The notes beneath the pieces are model-generated. The model saw nothing but the letters and a program-made list of their open reading frames with translations, did no database searches and was not told where the DNA came from. Position numbers and translations under genes: made by a program. Shown piece by piece: positions 1 to 11,920 of a stretch of DNA of 64,000 nt (position 1 is its first letter; every line of letters starts with the position of its first letter). The DNA is taken from positions 289,668 through 353,667 of the forward strand of contig QKWP01000116.1 in NCBI GenBank assembly GCA_003550325.1. Reading direction: 5' to 3'. The DNA is from Gigaspora rosea. Taxonomy: Eukaryota; Glomeromycota; Glomeromycetes; Diversisporales; Gigasporaceae.

Positions 1-210
1 ATGTGGTTGAGCTGATAGTAGCTGTTCTCGCTTATTTCTCCAATCCCGAATTTGTTTGGTTTCAATTTGAAATTTGTTAGCTGTTCCATGTATAGTAGCA
101 CCTGGTACATTGTCGAGATAAGAAAGAATAAAAAGTTTTTCCCCGGCTGTCCAATGTCGTACCCGTTTTTGTTGAAGATTGGTTGTAAGAATACTTTCTA
201 AGAGTACCAT
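1..210 (-). CDS. Brinker/psq-type HTH DNA-binding protein, N-terminus only
   Basis: Open frame of 70 codons starting at the ATG at 208-210 and leaving the left edge without a stop. After about 20 basic residues it reads HWTAGEKLFILSYLDN, then TANKFQIETKQIRDWRNK. This is the layout of a small helix-turn-helix (first helix, then the recognition stretch KQIRDWR) seen in Brinker/psq domains at the N-terminus of pogo/Tigger-type DDE transposases and of host proteins derived from them. The catalytic part, if present, lies outside the window. A DNA-binding role is inferred from this motif only. The sequence just upstream (211-300) is A-rich with no obvious promoter. Whether this is a transposase or a domesticated gene cannot be told from 70 residues. 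Confidence 0.6.
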   Translation of the reverse strand, partial: MVLLESILTTNLQQKRVRHWTAGEKLFILSYLDNVPGATIHGTANKFQIETKQIRDWRNKREQLLSAQPH

Positions 211-487
211 TGTTAAGATTGCAGAAAGGTAAAAGTTTATTTCAAAAAAAAAAACGCGACTTACCAGTAAACAAACAACTTAATAGATATTTTATAAGTG
301 TAAAAAAAAAAAAAAATTGCAAAAATTTCTTGCAAAAAAAAAAATCGTAATTTTTTGCGAAAAAAATTTTTTTGCAAGACATGGCGGTAAGATGTAAATA
401 TTATAAACTACTGGTACCGGTAGGATCATAAAAATCTTTTTCACAAACATTTTCTTTTTTTATTTTTTTTAACAGAATTAAATCATA
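211..487. other. A/T-rich spacer, no gene
   Basis: No coding signal. Between about 313 and 381 long A runs are broken by TTGCAAAAA and TTTTTGCAAG, which can pair with each other into an imperfect hairpin. Otherwise nothing seen. Confidence 0.5.
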
Positions 488-746
488 TGGGCTGCCGTCA
501 ATAGAAATCAGGCAGATCAACATTCTGAAAAAAATTAATGCCATAACTTTTACAGCTCATAGCTCGATGAATTTAGAAGCTATCATTATCATATAATAGT
601 CAAAAGAAAGCTTAAGACCTAAGCTTTCTTTTGACTACTAAATAATATTAATAGCTTCAAAAATCACCGAGCTATGAGCTGTGAAAGTTAAGGCATTAAT
701 TTTTTTTAGAATGTTAATCTGCCTGATTTCTATTGACGGCAGCCCA
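488..746. mobile_element. Palindromic MITE, TGGGC-end family, copy 1
   Basis: A 259-bp, almost fully palindromic element. It starts TGGGCTGCCGTCAATAG and ends with the inverted form, flanked on both sides by TA (486-487 and 747-748), as expected for a Tc1/mariner-type target duplication. The arms run inward through AAAGAAAGCTT at the centre (about 606-629), so nearly the whole element would fold into one long hairpin. No coding capacity. A second copy with about three quarters identity lies at 9422-9678. The helper transposase is unknown. Confidence 0.85.
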
Positions 747-843
747 TATTACGAAGCGTACATACAATAAGTCGAAAAAAAAATATTGAAAAAAATCAAT
801 ACCAGTACGATATCTTTTATCATATGGTACCGGTACCTATGTA

Positions 844-2481
844 TTGATTCATACCCACCTTACAAAAGACCCTCACATAATGTACTCTACACCATACAAG
901 GTACCCGGGGGTACAAATCAAATTTTTTGCCACGTGAAATTAAATCGTATCCGGGTACCTTGCACAGTGAAATACGGTAGTCTCCCAACTTCACTGCATA
1001 TACCACCAGCTATAGCGGCGAAATTCAGACATCGGGATACCGCCTTCTTTAGAAGCTTTACAAGAGTACTAACAAGTAGACCACAACACCAGATAGAATT
1101 TAATAACCTATTCATTTTAGCACTGGAAGCATATAAAAAGCAATACAGCGTATTAGCAACGAATAAATGAAATAGAAACCAACTATTCAACCTACTTAGA
1201 GCGAAGCTAGCCCTAGACTACTTAATGAATTTAGACTTTCATGAGCTAGATGCTTGGGAAATCACAAGATACCTACTATATCTGTCAAATTTTGCAAAAA
1301 CCACACTGAATATTCAATTCGACGAAATTAGAAAATTAATATCTGAGGAAATTGTAGAATCGGGCTGGAGTTACCCCAACACTATACAGAAATACACCCA
1401 GACCTAATTAATGCCATCCCTTTTGACCTGCCAATAGAAAATAGACAGACCCTAGGGTCAAAAGTAAAGGCTCTAAGGCTCATCTTCAAATTCGCTTCTC
1501 TCCCCGAAAATTACATCTCGGATCAGCGCCAACCATTACCAACTGACTACAGGCAGTTGAATGAAACCGTGCGGAGACTCTTTTCAATCTCTGATAGAGA
1601 AGAACTAAAGGATATACCGATATATAGAACCACGTTACAAAAATACTACATATTCAACAGAATCCCAGATACTTATTTTGATTTACCTCCATCCAAACCA
1701 CCATTACCTCTGACTCCCAGGACTTGACTCCCAGATTGAGGGGGAAATTTCCCTTCCTATCTAAAGTGAAGAAGATTTCAAAGAACACATCCGGCTGTTA
1801 AGAGTTAATTATAAGTTCAAACGACTCCCAAATGATTACCTCTTACCTCGAAAACGACTACCAAGTAATCCTGCAGACCTAAGATGGAAAGACTTCTCCT
1901 TTCCAATGATGACGACTGAAGCTGTAAATGAATTCTTCAAACTAATTCCAAAATACTACAATATCCCAACTCCTCTTCCTTCAGCATACGCAAATTTTAA
2001 TTATACTGGCTTACTGACCTTGCCTTTGCTGGCAACCGAAGTCAAGTTAGTAAATCTAACGGTTCCAATAACTACAAGAAAACAACTGTCTATTGCGTTG
2101 CAAGAATTATGACCACGCTATTATTTCCATAAGATACCTGAGACCTGGATCGACATGAAGGTGACAGAATGAACGGAGGATCAATCCCCCCGTATACCCT
2201 TGAACCTAGATGATCTTCAGATCCACCTAAAAAAAATAATGTGACAGATATAGAGTTGCCAATTAGAAAACATAAAAATATCGATGTTACAATTGAAAAA
2301 CTGAGAGAACACTTCCTTTTTAATAACATACCATCCTTCCTCTTTGACCAATTGGAAGATCTGCCCCAGCCCAAATTTGACTTATTTCTAAAACCAAAGA
2401 GAAATCCAAAAGAAAAAAAAAAGACGAAGAGGCCCAGAGACCGGACGCCGATGCCCCTAACGACCCTATCATTAATAAGTA
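844..2481 (+). pseudogene. LINE ORF1 remnant with internal repeats
   Basis: Upstream reading frames of the LINE, disrupted by stops near 1405, 1724 and 1763 and by frame changes. Pieces that read through: 844-1170, 1225-1407, 1408-1725 and 1800-2110, then a lysine-rich stretch. Several pieces share a degenerate module of about 40-50 residues of the form Y-x-F-x-x-L-P-x-x-Y followed by P-L-P and D-L (for example FKFASLPENY, YKFKRLPNDY, IFNRIPDTYF). The tail DADAPNDPIINK ends at a TAA at 2479-2481, reached only after a frame change in the A10 run at 2413-2422. ORF1 proteins of LINEs usually bind the element RNA; I see no zinc knuckle or RRM, so the function is assigned by position only. Confidence 0.55.
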
Positions 2482-2509
2482 AATCAAATCCGAACCAGGC
2501 CCACCCTCG

Positions 2510-3475
2510 ATGGGCAATAGAAAACAAACCTCTGTCTGTAGACCAGAGCACACTAGTAACAAAACTGATAACACAGATTTCGCTGAACCAAACGAATTTA
2601 CTAATAAAAATGAACACACTTTCTCCTTTGAGGAAGGAATTAATATCGCAACCCATAATATTAGAGGGCTCTCTAGAGCAGAGAAATTGCAAGAATGGAT
2701 CAAATTCTGCACGGAAGCAAACATACATATCATTGCCTTATCTGAAACAAAACTTACACCTAATTGGGTTAAAGGACTTACTAATCCATTGTACGGAATA
2801 TATACCTCCAACTTCGAACTATATAAAGACAATCAACGTGAATCTAGCTTGGGCACCGCTCTTATGATTTGCAACAGCTTACAGCACTATATTCACAATA
2901 TCAAAACGGTCCCTGGAACGTTAATTATGGTTGACCTTTTCTTGCCAGATAACAATAAAACTAGAATCATATCCATATACCTCCCCTCTAACCATCCATC
3001 TTTAAACGAAAAAGCACAAAATGAAGCAGATAGATGGATACGAGAAGCCAAAATCAGAGACTGGAAATTGTTCCTGATGGGTGACTTCAACTCTAACCAA
3101 CACAGGAGCAAACCACCACCCATCTTCAAAAACTTGAACGTTCTAGGAGCAATAAGTCTACTAGACCTTCACAGCATTACTTCGCATACATGGACTGGAC
3201 CCTCTTCTCAAAGCCAAATAGATGATATCTGGGTACTGCAAAATATGATCTTAAAAATTGAAAAACCATTATTGACAAAAGCAACATATATTATGGGCAG
3301 TGATCATTGTATAATATCAACGACATGGCACACACACGCTCTGAATAAGGAAACTCATAAAAACAAAAGAAATAAAAAAAGAAAACAGAAAGTACACCAT
3401 TACAACAAAATGTCCGCAGATGATTGGAATGAATTCTCAAATGAATTAGGAAAAAACTTTGTGAAAAAAATCTAA
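2510..3475 (+). pseudogene. LINE ORF2 segment 1: AP endonuclease (EEP) domain
   Basis: 321-codon open stretch with a complete-looking endonuclease/exonuclease/phosphatase fold: NIRGL near residue 50, the catalytic glutamate in SETKL, GDFNSN, QIDDIWV and the terminal SDH in MGSDHCIIS. This domain nicks the target DNA to prime reverse transcription. All key residues seen are intact. The frame ends right after the A7 run at 3464-3470; the next frame continues the protein (ITNKSELDRAWNFW), so the break is a one-frame slip rather than a true C-terminus. The first ~40 residues before FSFEEGINIATHN are low complexity and may not be translated. Confidence 0.85.
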
Positions 3476-5990
3476 ATGACCGAATTACAAATAAGAGCGA
3501 ACTAGATAGAGCCTGGAATTTCTGGGCAATAGAGGTCAAGACAATGATTAATAGGAAAATTCCGTTCTCCTTCACCAGTCAAAAAACCTATTATGCCTTG
3601 TCCTTAAAGGCAACGAAACTGCATGCTGCTCTGAAAAATATGAACAAAGCCTTAAGCCTACTAACCAAAGGAAACCCAGAGACTCTAGAAAAGATAAACA
3701 AGCTCCTCGAAAAATTATCAAAGTTAACAGACTTGGAGATCGAGCCAATCAATATCGAAGACTTCTCAATTAGCAGGGACACAATAATCTCGATCCTAAA
3801 AGGTCATAAGAACACTATATGGACCAGCCGGAACTATGAAAAACAACAAGAAGTAACTGACAAAATCAACTTCTATATCAACCGAAGATATGAAGACTTT
3901 AGAGATCATACCTGTAGAATGCTGGATAGCATTCTCCAGAGGAAGGCAGAACCCGTTCGAACTGACAAAGTTATTCTTCCAAACAAGATCCTACTGAAAA
4001 AAACGAAATTCTACAACATATAAGATCATACTCAAAAACCTGGACAAAGCTTAACCCGACTGATACAAACCTTGGAAATGAATGGGAAAATGAATACCTC
4101 CCTCTAAAAAATGTCCTATCTTTGATTTATTCTGGTTCAACACAGGAAATAACCATGCAAGAACTAAAAGAAACAATAGAAAACTCTCCAAAAAATAAAG
4201 CACCAGGCCCTCTGGCGATTCCTAATGAGGTGATAAAACACCTTCCAGAAAATGCCCTGCAATTTTTATTAAAAATACTCAACGGGTATTTGCAAATTGA
4301 GATGATCCCCGATCAATGGTTAAAATCTAATATATGGCTAATCCCAAAGAGAGATCATTATAATTATGACCTAAATTACACGAGACCAATAACGTTAATT
4401 GACCACACTAGAAAAATATTGACAAAAATAATTAATAACAGACTGATGACCCCGATAATGCGTTATGAAGTACTGTCCCCTCTGAACTTCGCGGCCTTCC
4501 CAGGACAATCAACCTCCCAACCACTATCCAATCTCACTCACATTCTAGAAGATACCCGAACTGAGGATAAAGAAATTTGGGCACTTGCCCAGGATATGTC
4601 GAAAGCATTCGATACTGTACACGTTCCTACCTTAGGAAAAGCACTTAAAAGGATAAAGATACCGGAAAAGATAATAAATCTACTCATACACCTGCTAACC
4701 AACAGAAAAAACAGAGTAATCACAGACCTAGGTTTAACAAAGCCATATGAGATAGAAGATGGAATTGACCAAGGAGAGCCGTTCTCCTTTCTCCTCTGGA
4801 AAATCTACTACGACCCCCTGATTTCACGAATCCAGCGCTCTTTTCAAGGCTACACAGGAAGCATACCTACCAACCCACCACGTCAAATATGTATGCCAGT
4901 AATGGCTTACATGGATGACTTGCTCTGGCTGGCGCATGACAAAACTACCTTAACCAACTTAATCTCATTAGCAACCTCATTTTATAAATACAACAACATA
5001 AGAGTAAACCCATCTAAGTCATACCCCCTTACAAATACCAAAAAAGAAAAAACTCCCACAATTGAATTTGACAACTCAACAATCTATGCTTCAAAAAACA
5101 ATACACCAATAAAATACCTTGGAGCCTGGTTCATAGCGGGTAATTCACTATATCCAGTTCAGCGCTTAATACTTGCAGAAATGCAGTCAAACCTAAAAAA
5201 ACTCCAACTAGCAAAGATAATGGAAAAGCAGGCAATATATATCATCAATAGGGTCATATTCTCTCGACTGCAGTATCACTTGCACTCTGCATATCTAAAA
5301 CCCTCGCAAATTAAGAAAATTAACAGAATATGTATTAGCATAGTCAAACAAAAAGAAGGACTTGCAAGAGGAATCCAGAACTCTTTTCTACACAATCCTG
5401 AGATCTATGGTTTGGACAACCTACTACAAGTCCATAATAATGCACTTACTTCACTTCTGACAAAAAACCTAAACCACAAAGACTTCGACAAATCCTTTTT
5501 GAAAATGAGAATACAACAATTACAAGAAGCTGCGAACAATGAAAAATCCATACTAAGCCACATACCATTATTTCCACACAGACAAAACCTTACACATACT
5601 GCACAATCGATTATCGCCGGCCTATCCTTGGGGTTCACCTGGGACAAACCACTCAATCAATGGCCCATACTTACTAATCGATTAAAGGGTACCTCGATCG
5701 ACCAAGTTATAATGGACCACCCCAAAAGACATTTTCTAAAAGAAAAAATGAACTGACACGGCATCTATTGTATCGAACAACTACTAGATCTAAAGAACCA
5801 AAACTTTCTATCTTGGACGGAAATCCACTACAATATACAGAGAATTCCCAGAGGCCGCCCCCCAAATTGGTTATATACAATGCAAGAGTTAATGAGTGGA
5901 AATGCAAACCCTACAACTACACTAATTACTCCGAACCCCTTTACCTTAACACCTTGGATCTACAAAAAGAGAAAGAACTGGGTAATAACA
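3476..5990 (+). pseudogene. LINE ORF2 segment 2: linker and reverse transcriptase
   Basis: Two frames joined at the A7 run 3997-4003. The first (3476-4023) is a helical linker. The second (about 4002-5756) is a full RT: NKAPGPLAIPNEVIK, YTRPITLID, QDMSKAFDTV (first catalytic Asp), GIDQGEPFSFLLW, and the YMDD box in MAYMDDLLWLA (about 4907-4940), followed by a thumb region. All catalytic aspartates are intact. A TGA at 5754-5756 interrupts, but the same frame continues (HGIYCIEQLLDL, IPRGRPPNWLY) to about 6000, so this stop is a nonsense mutation, plausibly CGA to TGA. The frame then changes at the A6 run 6006-6011. Confidence 0.88.
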
Positions 5991-6009
5991 AAGGACGAAG
6001 AAATCAAAA

Positions 6010-7564
6010 AATAACTAGTTACTCTCAGCAATACCCTAAAGCAAAACACTATAGAATCACCACAAACAACAAACTTGATCCTTGCTCAGGTTGTGCCTTG
6101 AAAGATAAATTATTAACAGAAGAATATTGCTACTTTCTCCTAAAAGATAGATCATATAGTCTTCAAGTAGATAGTAGGCGAATAGTCCACAGAAAAATAT
6201 CAGATATATACGCTGCATTAAACAACAGATTTCAACCACGGAAGGAACCGAACTTGGAAATTTCAATCCTCCTGCCAAGACCATTGTCAGCTTTTGTCAA
6301 CCCTCTGGTGGAAGTCTGGGAAGCACTAATAAAAAATAATTTCAAAAAACGGAATCTCACAATACATTTATCAATAATAAAAGAAAATCATGTGATCAGA
6401 TTCATAACATACCCCTTCTACTCCGTAGCAGCAAAATTGTTAACAAAGGAAGAAAAAATTGGCAGTACCAATAGGATATGGCCATCATGCCTACACTCTT
6501 CTCTATCAATGATAACATTTCTACTTTCAACTGTGTCAAACAACACCGATATACAAATCATTACAAACCACAAACAAACAATCGAGATGCTTCAAAGAAC
6601 AATCGAATTAAAACATTACAAACTTGATCAACTAAACAAAGAAGACTATTCTAGTCTCCTCAAAATACTTAGAGGAATTATGGGGGACCTAAAAATCATT
6701 TTAAAATTTGACTCAGAGCTCAAAATACAAAAACTATCAATTGTACATAACTTGGACATTAATTCTAAACATTTTATCTATAACGCCTTCACTATGGAAC
6801 TACTAAGCACTCTGTGTATTCCACAGACAAAATCCATTTTGAAAAATACCAGCAGGATTACCAACTTACTACAATGGTACAACCAACAACGAATTCACCT
6901 ATGGGAATCATACATGGGAAATATACAGTGGGACCATGTCCTAAAATATATCTCCTATGCTGATAAGCCAGCTGCCTTGTATACGCATCCATCTTTATCA
7001 CAAATAAAGAACTTTAAAGTAAAAATGATCGCAGAGGAACTACCAACCCACTTACTTCTACACTATTGCAATCCAACCAAAAACCCAAATTATTTGTGCC
7101 CACGCTGCTATGCGGAACCGGAGGACATCGTGCACATATTTTCCTGCGTATCTAATTACCTAATATGGCAGATGGAACTATGTCAAACTTTACAGAGAGT
7201 GGCGACTGAAACAGAATCACTATTAAAAGACCCCGATAGATTCATAAGATCCTTCACATTCTTACATATACAGAAAAATGCCTTTTGGTTTAATCTCCAA
7301 CTCCACCCTTTTCCCTACTAGCTCGAAATACAAGCAAAATAAATACACCCCCTTCTCCATCACGAAATAATAAAAACACTCCATAAAGAATATTGGATTC
7401 CATCAAGAGCCTCAAGACATTCTGAAGCATTCCCAAATCCACCGAAGATTGACCCACCAACTATGACAAAAACACCCCCTATTAATAAAATAGTATTAGA
7501 AAACAAAATACAGAAATTCGTTCATTTAGGTTGTACATCGCTAGCTAAACTCATCACAGACTAG
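6010..7564 (+). pseudogene. LINE ORF2 segment 3: RNase H-like region, zinc finger, C-terminus
   Basis: Open from about 6010 to a TAG at 7319-7321. It contains CSGCALKD, then a region that lines up in order and spacing with the RNase H domain of the other LINE in this window (26.2-32.6 kb), but with the acidic residues gone: the TDSQS position reads TNHKQ and the final ...N..AD position reads IYNAFTMEL. A zinc motif follows, CPRCYAEPEDIVHIFSC. After the TAG and one TAA the same frame continues (HKEYWIPSRASRHSEAF) and ends at 7562-7564, matching the C-terminus of the other LINE (YDQIWIPYC). The two stops are therefore nonsense mutations near the end. Confidence 0.75.
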
Positions 7565-7596
7565 AGGTCTTTGACCAATCTAGCAAAGAATTGGTC

Positions 7597-7742
7597 GAGA
7601 GTAAACTAGCTCTTACCCTATCTCCCTAGAATAGTAATTATACATTTGTAACTCTAAGTGAATAATAANGAGAGTAAACTAGCTCTTACCCCTATCTCCC
7701 TAGAATAGTAATTATATATTTGTAACTCTAAGTGAATAATAA
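7597..7742. repeat. 72-bp direct duplication around an assembly N
   Basis: 7597-7668 and 7670-7742 are near-identical copies of the LINE 3' untranslated region, separated by one N at 7669. They differ by one extra C and one C/T. A single N between overlapping copies is best read as two contig ends joined without merging. Confidence 0.85.
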
Positions 7743-7800
7743 CTATTAATAAAAGATATAGAGGAAAGACCTCTCTTTAAAAAAAAAAAAAAAAAAAAAT

Positions 7801-8885
7801 ATATGATTAATTATAATCATTTGATCATTCAATAAATTACTAGTGTGAGTTATTAAACTTGATTCTGTTTACTTTAATATTTGTGTTTTAAAGGAATATG
7901 TAATTAACTTGATCTTTAATAAATTACCAGGGTGAGTATGAAGTTTTTTCTGTTTACTTTAACATTTGTGTTTCAAGAGAATGTATGATTAACCATAATT
8001 ATTTGATTATTCAAAAATTTACTAGGGTGAATATAAAGTTTGATTCTTTTATTTTAACATTTGTGTTTTAAGAGAATTTGTAATTAACTGTAATTATTTG
8101 ATCATTCAATAAATTACCAAAGTGAGTATGAAGTTTGATTCTGTTTACTTTAACTTTTTGTTTTAAAAGAATATGTGTTTAACTGTAATCATTTGAACAT
8201 TCAATAAATTACTAGTGTGAGTATGAAGTTTGATTCTGTTTAATTTAACATTTGTGTTTCAAGAGAATATGTAATTAACTATAATCATTTGACCATTCAA
8301 TAAATTATAGAGTAAGTATGAAGTTTGATTCTGTTCACTTTAATATTTGTGTTTCAAGAAAATGTATAATTAACCATAATCATTTGATCATTTAATAAAT
8401 TACCAGTATGAGTATAAAGTTTGATTCTGTTTACTTTAATGTTTGTGTTTCAAGAGAATATGTAATTAACTATAATCATTTGATCATTCAATAAATTACT
8501 AGGGTAAGTATGAAGTTTGATTCTGTTCACTTTAACATTTGTGTTTCAAGAGAATGTATAATAAACTGTAATTATTTGATCAATCAATATTACTAGGTCA
8601 AGTATGAAGTTTGATTCTGTTTACTTCAATGTTTGTGTTTCTAGAGAATATGTAATTAACTATAATAATTTGATTATTAATAAATTATTAGCATAAGTAT
8701 GAAGTTTGACTCTATTCACTTTAATATTTGCATTTCAAGAGAATGTGTGATTAAATGTACTCATTTGATTATTCAATAAATTGCTAGTGTAAGTATAATA
8801 TTTGATTCTGTTTACTTTAATGCATTAACTATAACTATTTAATTGTTTAATAAATTACTAAGGTATGAATTTTGATTTTGTTTAT
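7801..8885. repeat. Tandem repeat, ~96-bp unit, about 11 copies
   Basis: Begins directly after the LINE A tail. Each unit carries AATTAACTRTAATCATTTG, CAATAAATTACTAG, GTATGAAGTTTGATTCTG and TTTGTGTTTCAAGAGAAT. Spacing measured at the TAATCATTTG box is 95-97 bp, with one contracted unit near 7908. Copies are most alike from 7990 to 8650 and fade into AT-rich sequence after 8820. No coding signal. Confidence 0.85.
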
Positions 8886-9421
8886 TTTAATTTTTGAATT
8901 TATGGCATCCCATAACAAAATTTGAGTATTAAAAAAAAAAAAAAGATAATAAAATATATTAACTAATTATTTAATTGATTTAATAAATTACTAGATTAAA
9001 AAAGTTTAATACTATTTACTTTAATATTAGTGATTTATGAATATATAAATTATAAAGGCAAATATTATATTTAATTTTGCTTAATTTTGTATTTCAAAAA
9101 ATATATAATTAATTTAGTTTATTTAAAATTTATATTAAAATTAATTAAAATAATTTATTTATATTCTGATTTTAGTTTTTATATTATTATATATTAGGAT
9201 TTTTTTATTTAAATAATAAAAAAGTTTTTTATAAAGTATTTATTTTAAATTTAATATTAGTTTTTAAAAATTATGTATAATTTTATTAATAAATTTGTTT
9301 TTAAATTTGGATTTAATTTTATTAAATTAAAAAAATAATAAATTTACTAATACAAATTTTTAAAAATAAATATATACTTTTTAAATTTTGAATTAATTAT
9401 TTTAATACTTTCAGTAAAATA
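8886..9421. other. Very AT-rich spacer, no gene
   Basis: Over 80 percent A+T, no open frame of note and no inverted or tandem structure beyond A/T runs. Confidence 0.6.
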
Positions 9422-9678
9422 TGGGCAGCCATCAATAGAAATCAAGCAAATCAACGTTTGAAAAAAAATTAATTCCTTAATTTTTATAGCTCATATTTCA
9501 ATGAATTTTAAAGCTATCTTAACGATTTAATATTCAAAAGAAAGCTTAGTTCGTAGGCTTTCTTTTGAATATTAAATCATTAAGATAGCTTTAAAATTCA
9601 TTGAGATATGGGCTGTGAAAGTTAAGAAATTAATTTTTTCAAATGTTGATTTGCTTGATTTCCATTGATGGCTGTCCA
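9422..9678. mobile_element. Palindromic MITE, TGGGC-end family, copy 2
   Basis: 257 bp, ends TGGGCAGCCATCAATAGAAA and its inverse, flanked by TA (9420-9421, 9679-9680). Internal landmarks match copy 1 at 488-746: CTCATA-TTCAATGAATTT, AAAGAAAGCTTAG at the centre, and TTAATTCCTTAA near the arms. Confidence 0.85.
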
Positions 9679-9802
9679 TATTATTATTTATTATATATTT
9701 TTGTTAAATTTATTTTTATAAATTTTGCATATAAAAATTTTAACAAATTTTTTGTATCAGAATTAAGATTCCTACTAACTATAACCAGTAGTAATTATAA
9801 GG

Positions 9803-9872
9803 GTGTGGCAACATAGAGAAGCTGTCTGGTTGTCACCCCAAGTGACAGGTCTAGAGTTCAAATCCCACTGGA
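9803..9872 (+). promoter_or_regulatory. tRNA-like Pol III promoter (A and B boxes)
   Basis: TGGCAACATAGAG resembles an A box (TRGYNNARNNG) and GAGTTCAAATCCC a B box (GGTTCGANTCC), about 45 nt apart. Between them TGTCAC-CCCAA-GTGACA forms a perfect 6-bp stem where a tRNA anticodon or variable arm would be. It is not a functional tRNA: the acceptor stem does not pair. Confidence 0.65.
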
Positions 9873-10773
9873 AATGAATTAAAAAATAGGCCTGTGTTAT
9901 GGTAATATTTGTTCATCGATCGGTCGGGTATATTACCTGTAACCTTGGTACCACTATCTTGAATGGGAGCATCGATGAAGTTGTGTAAGCTATACAGACA
10001 AATCCAAGAGATCAGAACAATTGAAACCCATTTGTCAAGTTCTGAGCAAGGAGGTAAAGAAGATCCTTCTACAGTACTACAGAAGACCAGAATTTCAGCT
10101 AGAGACTGAAGAACTGGACGAAAAAAACCCTATGAAAAAAGGGGACACCAACCTGGCCGTTGAAGTCGTACCAAAGAAAAAGGACCTATGTTACAGAATT
10201 AGGTTCCAAAGGAAGGGGGTCCATCAGGCACATAAAGCTGGGCTGACCAATCCTTCCAGACCCACTGGTTTGGTAGTCTGGAAGGGATCGGTATAAGGTT
10301 GGAAGGAAGGTTGGATGAGTATTGGGGATCAAAATGAACTTTGCAAGGGCAGACAGAACTTTCTAGCCTGAAGCATGAGACGTGTATGTATGAAAAGATC
10401 TAACGGGCTCTAGATGTACCCATCTGTGAGTCCTCGGACGATAACAGTAGCTAGGACCACCAATACAGGATAGCTGGTACAAGTATAGATGAAGGTGAAA
10501 TTCATTTTAATTTTTTTTGATTTCAACAATAATTTCAACAAAAATTTCAATATTTTTAATATTTTTATAAATTAAGTATAAAACAACTATTGTATTTGAT
10601 TGAGTTTAGTTTTAATTAATATTTTATATAATTTAAATTAATTTTTAATAGTAAAAAATTAATTTTACCAATTACACCAATTTTAATATCAAATAATTTT
10701 AACAATTTCAACACAATCTATAGGTACCAGTGCATATAGTAGTAACCAGGGTCACCTAAGCCGGGTTCGTATT

Positions 10774-11075
10774 ATTTTGCCAACAATCACTTCACCGACA
10801 TAACATTTTACCGACAAATACTCACCGACAAGTTCATTTTACCAACAGTTTGTTTCACCGAAGTTCATTTCACAGACAAGTTTTTTTTCAAAAAGCACTC
10901 TAACTTTAGCCCTAATTCTACCTAATTCTACCAGACCCTAACGACAATGACCAGAATTACTTTGTTGGTGAAATGAGCTTCGGTGAAATAAACTGTCGGT
11001 AAAATGAACTTGTCAGGGAATAATTGTCAGTGAAATGTTATGTCGGTGAAGTGATTGTCGATTAATTGATTGCCA
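10774..11075. mobile_element. Inverted-repeat element built of CACCGACAA motifs
   Basis: Two arms of about 100 bp face each other around a 60-bp centre (TCTACCTAATTCTACC). Each arm is made of repeated TTCACCGACAA-like boxes about every 20 bp. It sits inside the retroposon; CACCTAAGCC before and CACCTGAGCC after could be a 10-bp target duplication. Confidence 0.7.
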
Positions 11076-11689
11076 CCCACCTGAGCCTCATGATGCTATC
11101 CAACTATACCTGTACTGGCAAAACATGCCCAACATCTTGTCACCATATTGGAAGTACAGTTATCTGCACATTACTGTATTCAGAATGTTGAATCCTGAGC
11201 CTTGAAAATGCAGAAATCTAGTTAGTTGCAGTAGCATGCAGGCTTGAGATACTTACCCAATGTGGTAGAGGCAGCTGCATGGTTTGAGATACGAACTTCC
11301 GAGAAGTATGCCAATAGGGGAAATACTCAGATACACCAATCTGGAAGCATAAAGTGCCCACCTGGAACATCATACCATATTGGAAGGGACAATACTAGTA
11401 GTATGGTAAAGTGGTGAACATGTGAATACCAATTGTAGGTTGGAAAGAGACGTCAAAGCCAGGTCAGCCATATAAATAGAAATTTGAAAGGCTCTGATAG
11501 GTTTAGATCATGGATAAATTAGTCCTAGTTTCAGTACTATGTAGATAGAACCTCGAACAATCTATGTGAGCTTATATTTGAGCATCATAGTAAAAATTGT
11601 TTTGGTTAGCACTTTTGGTTTGGTATATAAGCAATATTTCACACTTAGATACAACTTTTACCCACCTTTAACTTTTTTTGAAATACAAT

Positions 11690-11920
11690 ATTCTCTAAAA
11701 AACAAAAAAAAAAACAGACCGTCTTAAAAAAAAAAAAACTGTTTTAAAAAAAAACAGAACATTCTCTAAAAAAAAAAACAAATCATTCTCTAAAAAAAAA
11801 CAAACTGTTCTCTAAAAAAAAACAATGCATTCTTTAAAAAAACAAACTTTTTTCTAAAAAAAAAACAACGCATTCTTTAAAAAAAAAAACTTTTTTCTAA
11901 AAAAAAAAAAAAAGTTCAAA
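11690..11920 (+). repeat. A-rich minisatellite inside the retroposon
   Basis: Runs of 6-13 A alternate with AACRNATTCTYT-type spacers (for example CATTCTCT, CTGTTCTCT, GCATTCTTT) at a period of roughly 20-25 bp, about ten degenerate units. Confidence 0.65.

Larger units (their letters stand above)
800..7799 (+). mobile_element. Near full-length LINE (non-LTR retrotransposon)
   Basis: About 7 kb on the plus strand: a broken ORF1, then endonuclease, reverse transcriptase, an RNase H-like region and a zinc-finger C-terminus in the usual LINE order, then a 3' tail (TAATAAAAG, GAGGAAAGACCTC) and an A run at 7779-7799. Composition is clearly less AT-rich than the flanks. The 5' end is approximate; a GC-richer segment begins near 800. 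The coding part is broken mainly at A homopolymers (2413-2422, 3464-3470, 3997-4003, 6006-6011) plus a few nonsense codons, so it is a young or poorly sequenced copy rather than an ancient one. No clear target duplication was found. Confidence 0.85.

Noticed and set aside
2090-2832. Long minus-strand open frames over the LINE
   Set aside because: They are antisense to the endonuclease region, which carries clear catalytic motifs on the plus strand.
9803-9872. Functional tRNA gene
   Set aside because: A and B boxes are present but the acceptor stem does not pair; it is the head of a retroposon.
10021-10296. 91-codon open frame inside the retroposon
   Set aside because: Starts at TTG, has no domain, and contains a hairpin; more likely noncoding element sequence.
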